A DNA stretch of 64,000 nt from positions 1 to 64,000 of the forward strand of contig SIJG01000107.1 of NCBI GenBank assembly GCA_023374025.1, written 5' to 3'. The stretch is from Heterodera schachtii (Eukaryota; Nematoda; Chromadorea; Rhabditida; Heteroderidae). Below are positions 62,133-64,000 of the stretch, in pieces. Positions within the stretch are counted from its first letter, which is position 1. The number at the start of each line of letters is the position of its first letter. The notes beneath the pieces are model-generated. The model made no database searches and had not been told where the DNA came from. It saw only the letters and a program-made list of their open reading frames with translations. The translations under genes and the position numbers were made by a program.

Positions 62133-63924
62133 ATGACTTTCTCCGATGGACAAACTCTTTCTCCGCTGCCCATGGCCACGGAGGGCGCGTCGCTTGAGGA
62201 GCGGCTTTTCCTGTCCAACCTTTCCCTGGCAGATGAGTTCGATGTGTCCATGGCGTTTTTCAACGAATGTGTGGACATGAACCACTTCCTGTGGGAGTTC
62301 CAGCGTGATCCCACCTCGCGTCCGATCACCGCCGCCATTTTCGCCGTTGTTTATTCGCTGATCGTTCTGGTCGGCGTCTCTGGCAATATTTGCGTCCTTT
62401 TGTCCATCGGCCGGACGCGTTCTCTGCAGACGGTGTCCAACCTGTTCATCTTCGCCTTGTCCTGCTCCGACATCGTCGTCTGTTGTGTGTCCGCCACCTT
62501 TACGCCTTACACCGCCTTCACTAAAGTTTGGGTGTTCGGAGTTGCGCTTTGCTCTTTGGCCAATTTCACCGCGGTCAGTCCTTGTTTGGCTAATTGGCAT
62601 TGGCATTGTTTTGCCATTGTCATTTGCTACCACTCCCTCCCTTTCGTCCCTTTAGGGTACGTCCCTTTGCTTTTCCATTTTTGTCCTCGCCGCAATTTCG
62701 GTCGACCGTTTTTTGCTCATTCGCTTTCCGCTCAACAATCAGCTTCGGCATAACCACGCGTTGCTCATTATCCCGGTGAGGAGGAGGGAAACGGAACGCC
62801 AAATGCCCAATTGATTCACTGATTCATTCGTCCGTCCATTCGTCCATTCATTCCATCGAATTATTTTTTCCATTATTCAATTAATCCCTAAATAGTCTAA
62901 TTTATCTCAATTTGCATCCCATCCAAACCAACAGATTCTTTGTTTGTTCGCAATGTTCGTCAGTTTCCCAATGATTTTCACACAAAAATTGCTGCGGATG
63001 GAGGGATACTGCGGCGAATTTTGCGTCGAAGATTGGGGCACAAATGAATTGTATCGTGAAATTTACGGCACAATTCTGTTGGTAGGCAAAAAAAGCATAT
63101 GTAAAAAACAACAACGCTATTCTTGGACTTTTTGAAAGATTGTCCAATTCTTCGTGCCTTTGCTCATAATTACCATTTGTTACATTGGAATTTCGGTTCG
63201 GCTGAACAGAGTGAGTCGAATCAGTCAAGTGATCAGAGGACTGATCAGTCAAAACCAACGAATTTAGAACATTTTGCTACGCCGTAAAAAGATGGGCAAT
63301 TCGTGGCTGCGCCATCGCCAATCGATGGCCGATCGGAGAAGGCAAAGGACGAATCGGATGTTCATTCTGATGTACGATCTCCCACAGCCATTAATTGATC
63401 AATCTTTTCCTTTTAGGGTCTGTGCCTTCGTTCTCAGGCAATTTCTTCCCCGCCCCTCAAATTTAGCAAATTTATGGCATTTTTTTGCCGATTTTCAGTT
63501 GGATTTGGTTCATTCTGTTCAACCTTTTGCGCGATTTGGGCCTTCTCCCTTACTTTATCCGAGAGCAGGAGTTTCTTTACGGGATCATCACTCATGCCAT
63601 TGCGATGACTTCCACCGTAAATTTCAAATTGTCACTTTTTCCCATTTGCTCCCCCCCCCCAATTTTGTTAAGATTTGGAACCCCATTCTGTACGCTTTGC
63701 TCAACTTCCAACTCCGCTCCGCTTTTCTCCGTTTGGTGCCCGAAAATGCGCGGAAATTTATGGCGAAGCGAAAATTCGGACAATTGGGCAGCAAATCCAA
63801 ACTGACGCCGAGGGATGCCAAATTGGTGGCCCCGACTTTGCTAATGGCATCCATCGGCCAGCAAAAACACCGCCAAACGACGATCGCTTTAACGGCCACC
63901 TCTCCCCTCGTAGTGCCAACATAA
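62133..63924 (+). CDS. Neuropeptide-receptor-like GPCR (rhodopsin family)
   Basis: A plasma-membrane receptor of the NPY/neuropeptide F-like group (C. elegans NPR type). The ligand is unknown. Eight exons keep frame: 62133-62573, 62656-62775, 62935-63081, 63139-63210, 63268-63371, 63417-63437, 63499-63616 and 63673-63924; 424 residues. The extracellular N-terminus is ~65 residues with an NLS glycosylation site. TM1 has SGNICVLL; TM2 has NLFIFALSCSDIVVC; TM3 ends in SVDRF in place of DRY; loop 2 carries Cys; TM6 reads VCAFVLSWIWFILF, and TM7 ends WNPILYALLN. The ATG lies 5 nt behind a CTTTAG acceptor, a good trans-splice site. The tiny exon 6 (21 nt) precedes a GC-AG intron (63438-63498), and its join gives the expected FVLSW motif. 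The acceptor at 63138 is GAAAG. Confidence 0.9.
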
Positions 63925-64000
63925 ATGCGAAAAGAAAGGACAAAGAAAGCCAACCGAAGAAAAGCCGACACAAAAGCCAAACAAAACAATGGCAAAAGCC

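Overview
The window looks like nematode nuclear DNA. It has multi-exon genes with mostly short introns, a nematode-type serpentine chemoreceptor, a worm-specific (WAGO-like) Argonaute, start codons lying directly behind AG acceptors as expected for spliced-leader trans-splicing, and a BEL/Pao retroelement with a phlebovirus-glycoprotein-like envelope of the kind known from nematodes. Five well-supported introns use GC-AG ends, a habit reported to be frequent in potato cyst nematodes (Globodera), so a cyst or related tylenchid nematode is my best guess. The species cannot be fixed from this sequence alone.

Left part (1-30 kb), gene-rich. After a repeat-rich gene-free start come SSRP1 (FACT histone chaperone, 3078-7069), a small secreted Cys-containing protein (7327-7668), an Srd-like serpentine receptor (8757-9973), BCKDHA on the minus strand (12896-10503, with a 1-nt frameshift), a ZNF800-like zinc-finger protein (13280-17925) sharing a ~380-bp divergent promoter interval with BCKDHA, an SR splicing factor (19018-20981), an unrecognised basic protein (21837-22624), a ~4.8-kb low-complexity tract full of poly-C/G runs and a (GA)n block, and an Odd-skipped-type zinc-finger factor (27399-29048). 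Two orphan minus-strand terminal exons follow at 29.6 and 29.9 kb.

Middle part (30.5-48.4 kb), nested transposons. A palindromic foldback element is split by a hAT-like inverted-repeat element (8-bp target duplication), which is split by a second hAT-like element (8-bp duplication), which is split by a BEL/Pao retrotransposon with envelope genes (5-bp duplication, 247-bp LTRs). The BEL envelope is in turn split by an intact Ty3/gypsy element (5-bp duplication, identical 221-bp LTRs). All four insertions keep their target duplications, so the order of events can be read directly. The gypsy leader carries eleven short imperfect palindromes. Another inverted-repeat element with an inner foldback lies at 49.1-50.3 kb.

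Right part (51-64 kb), gene-rich again. It holds an Argonaute with a D-E-D-D catalytic set (51119-56086), mitochondrial ribosomal protein uS2m/MRPS2 (56409-57910), a short-chain dehydrogenase (58121-59383), a gene-poor stretch, and a neuropeptide-receptor-type GPCR (62133-63924). The cellular genes look like independent transcription units covering chromatin, splicing, small-RNA silencing, mitochondrial metabolism and translation, and chemosensation; no single pathway links them. No tRNA, rRNA or CRISPR array was recognised. Exon borders were derived by hand from splice signals, reading-frame continuity and remembered family consensus, so single-base errors are possible.
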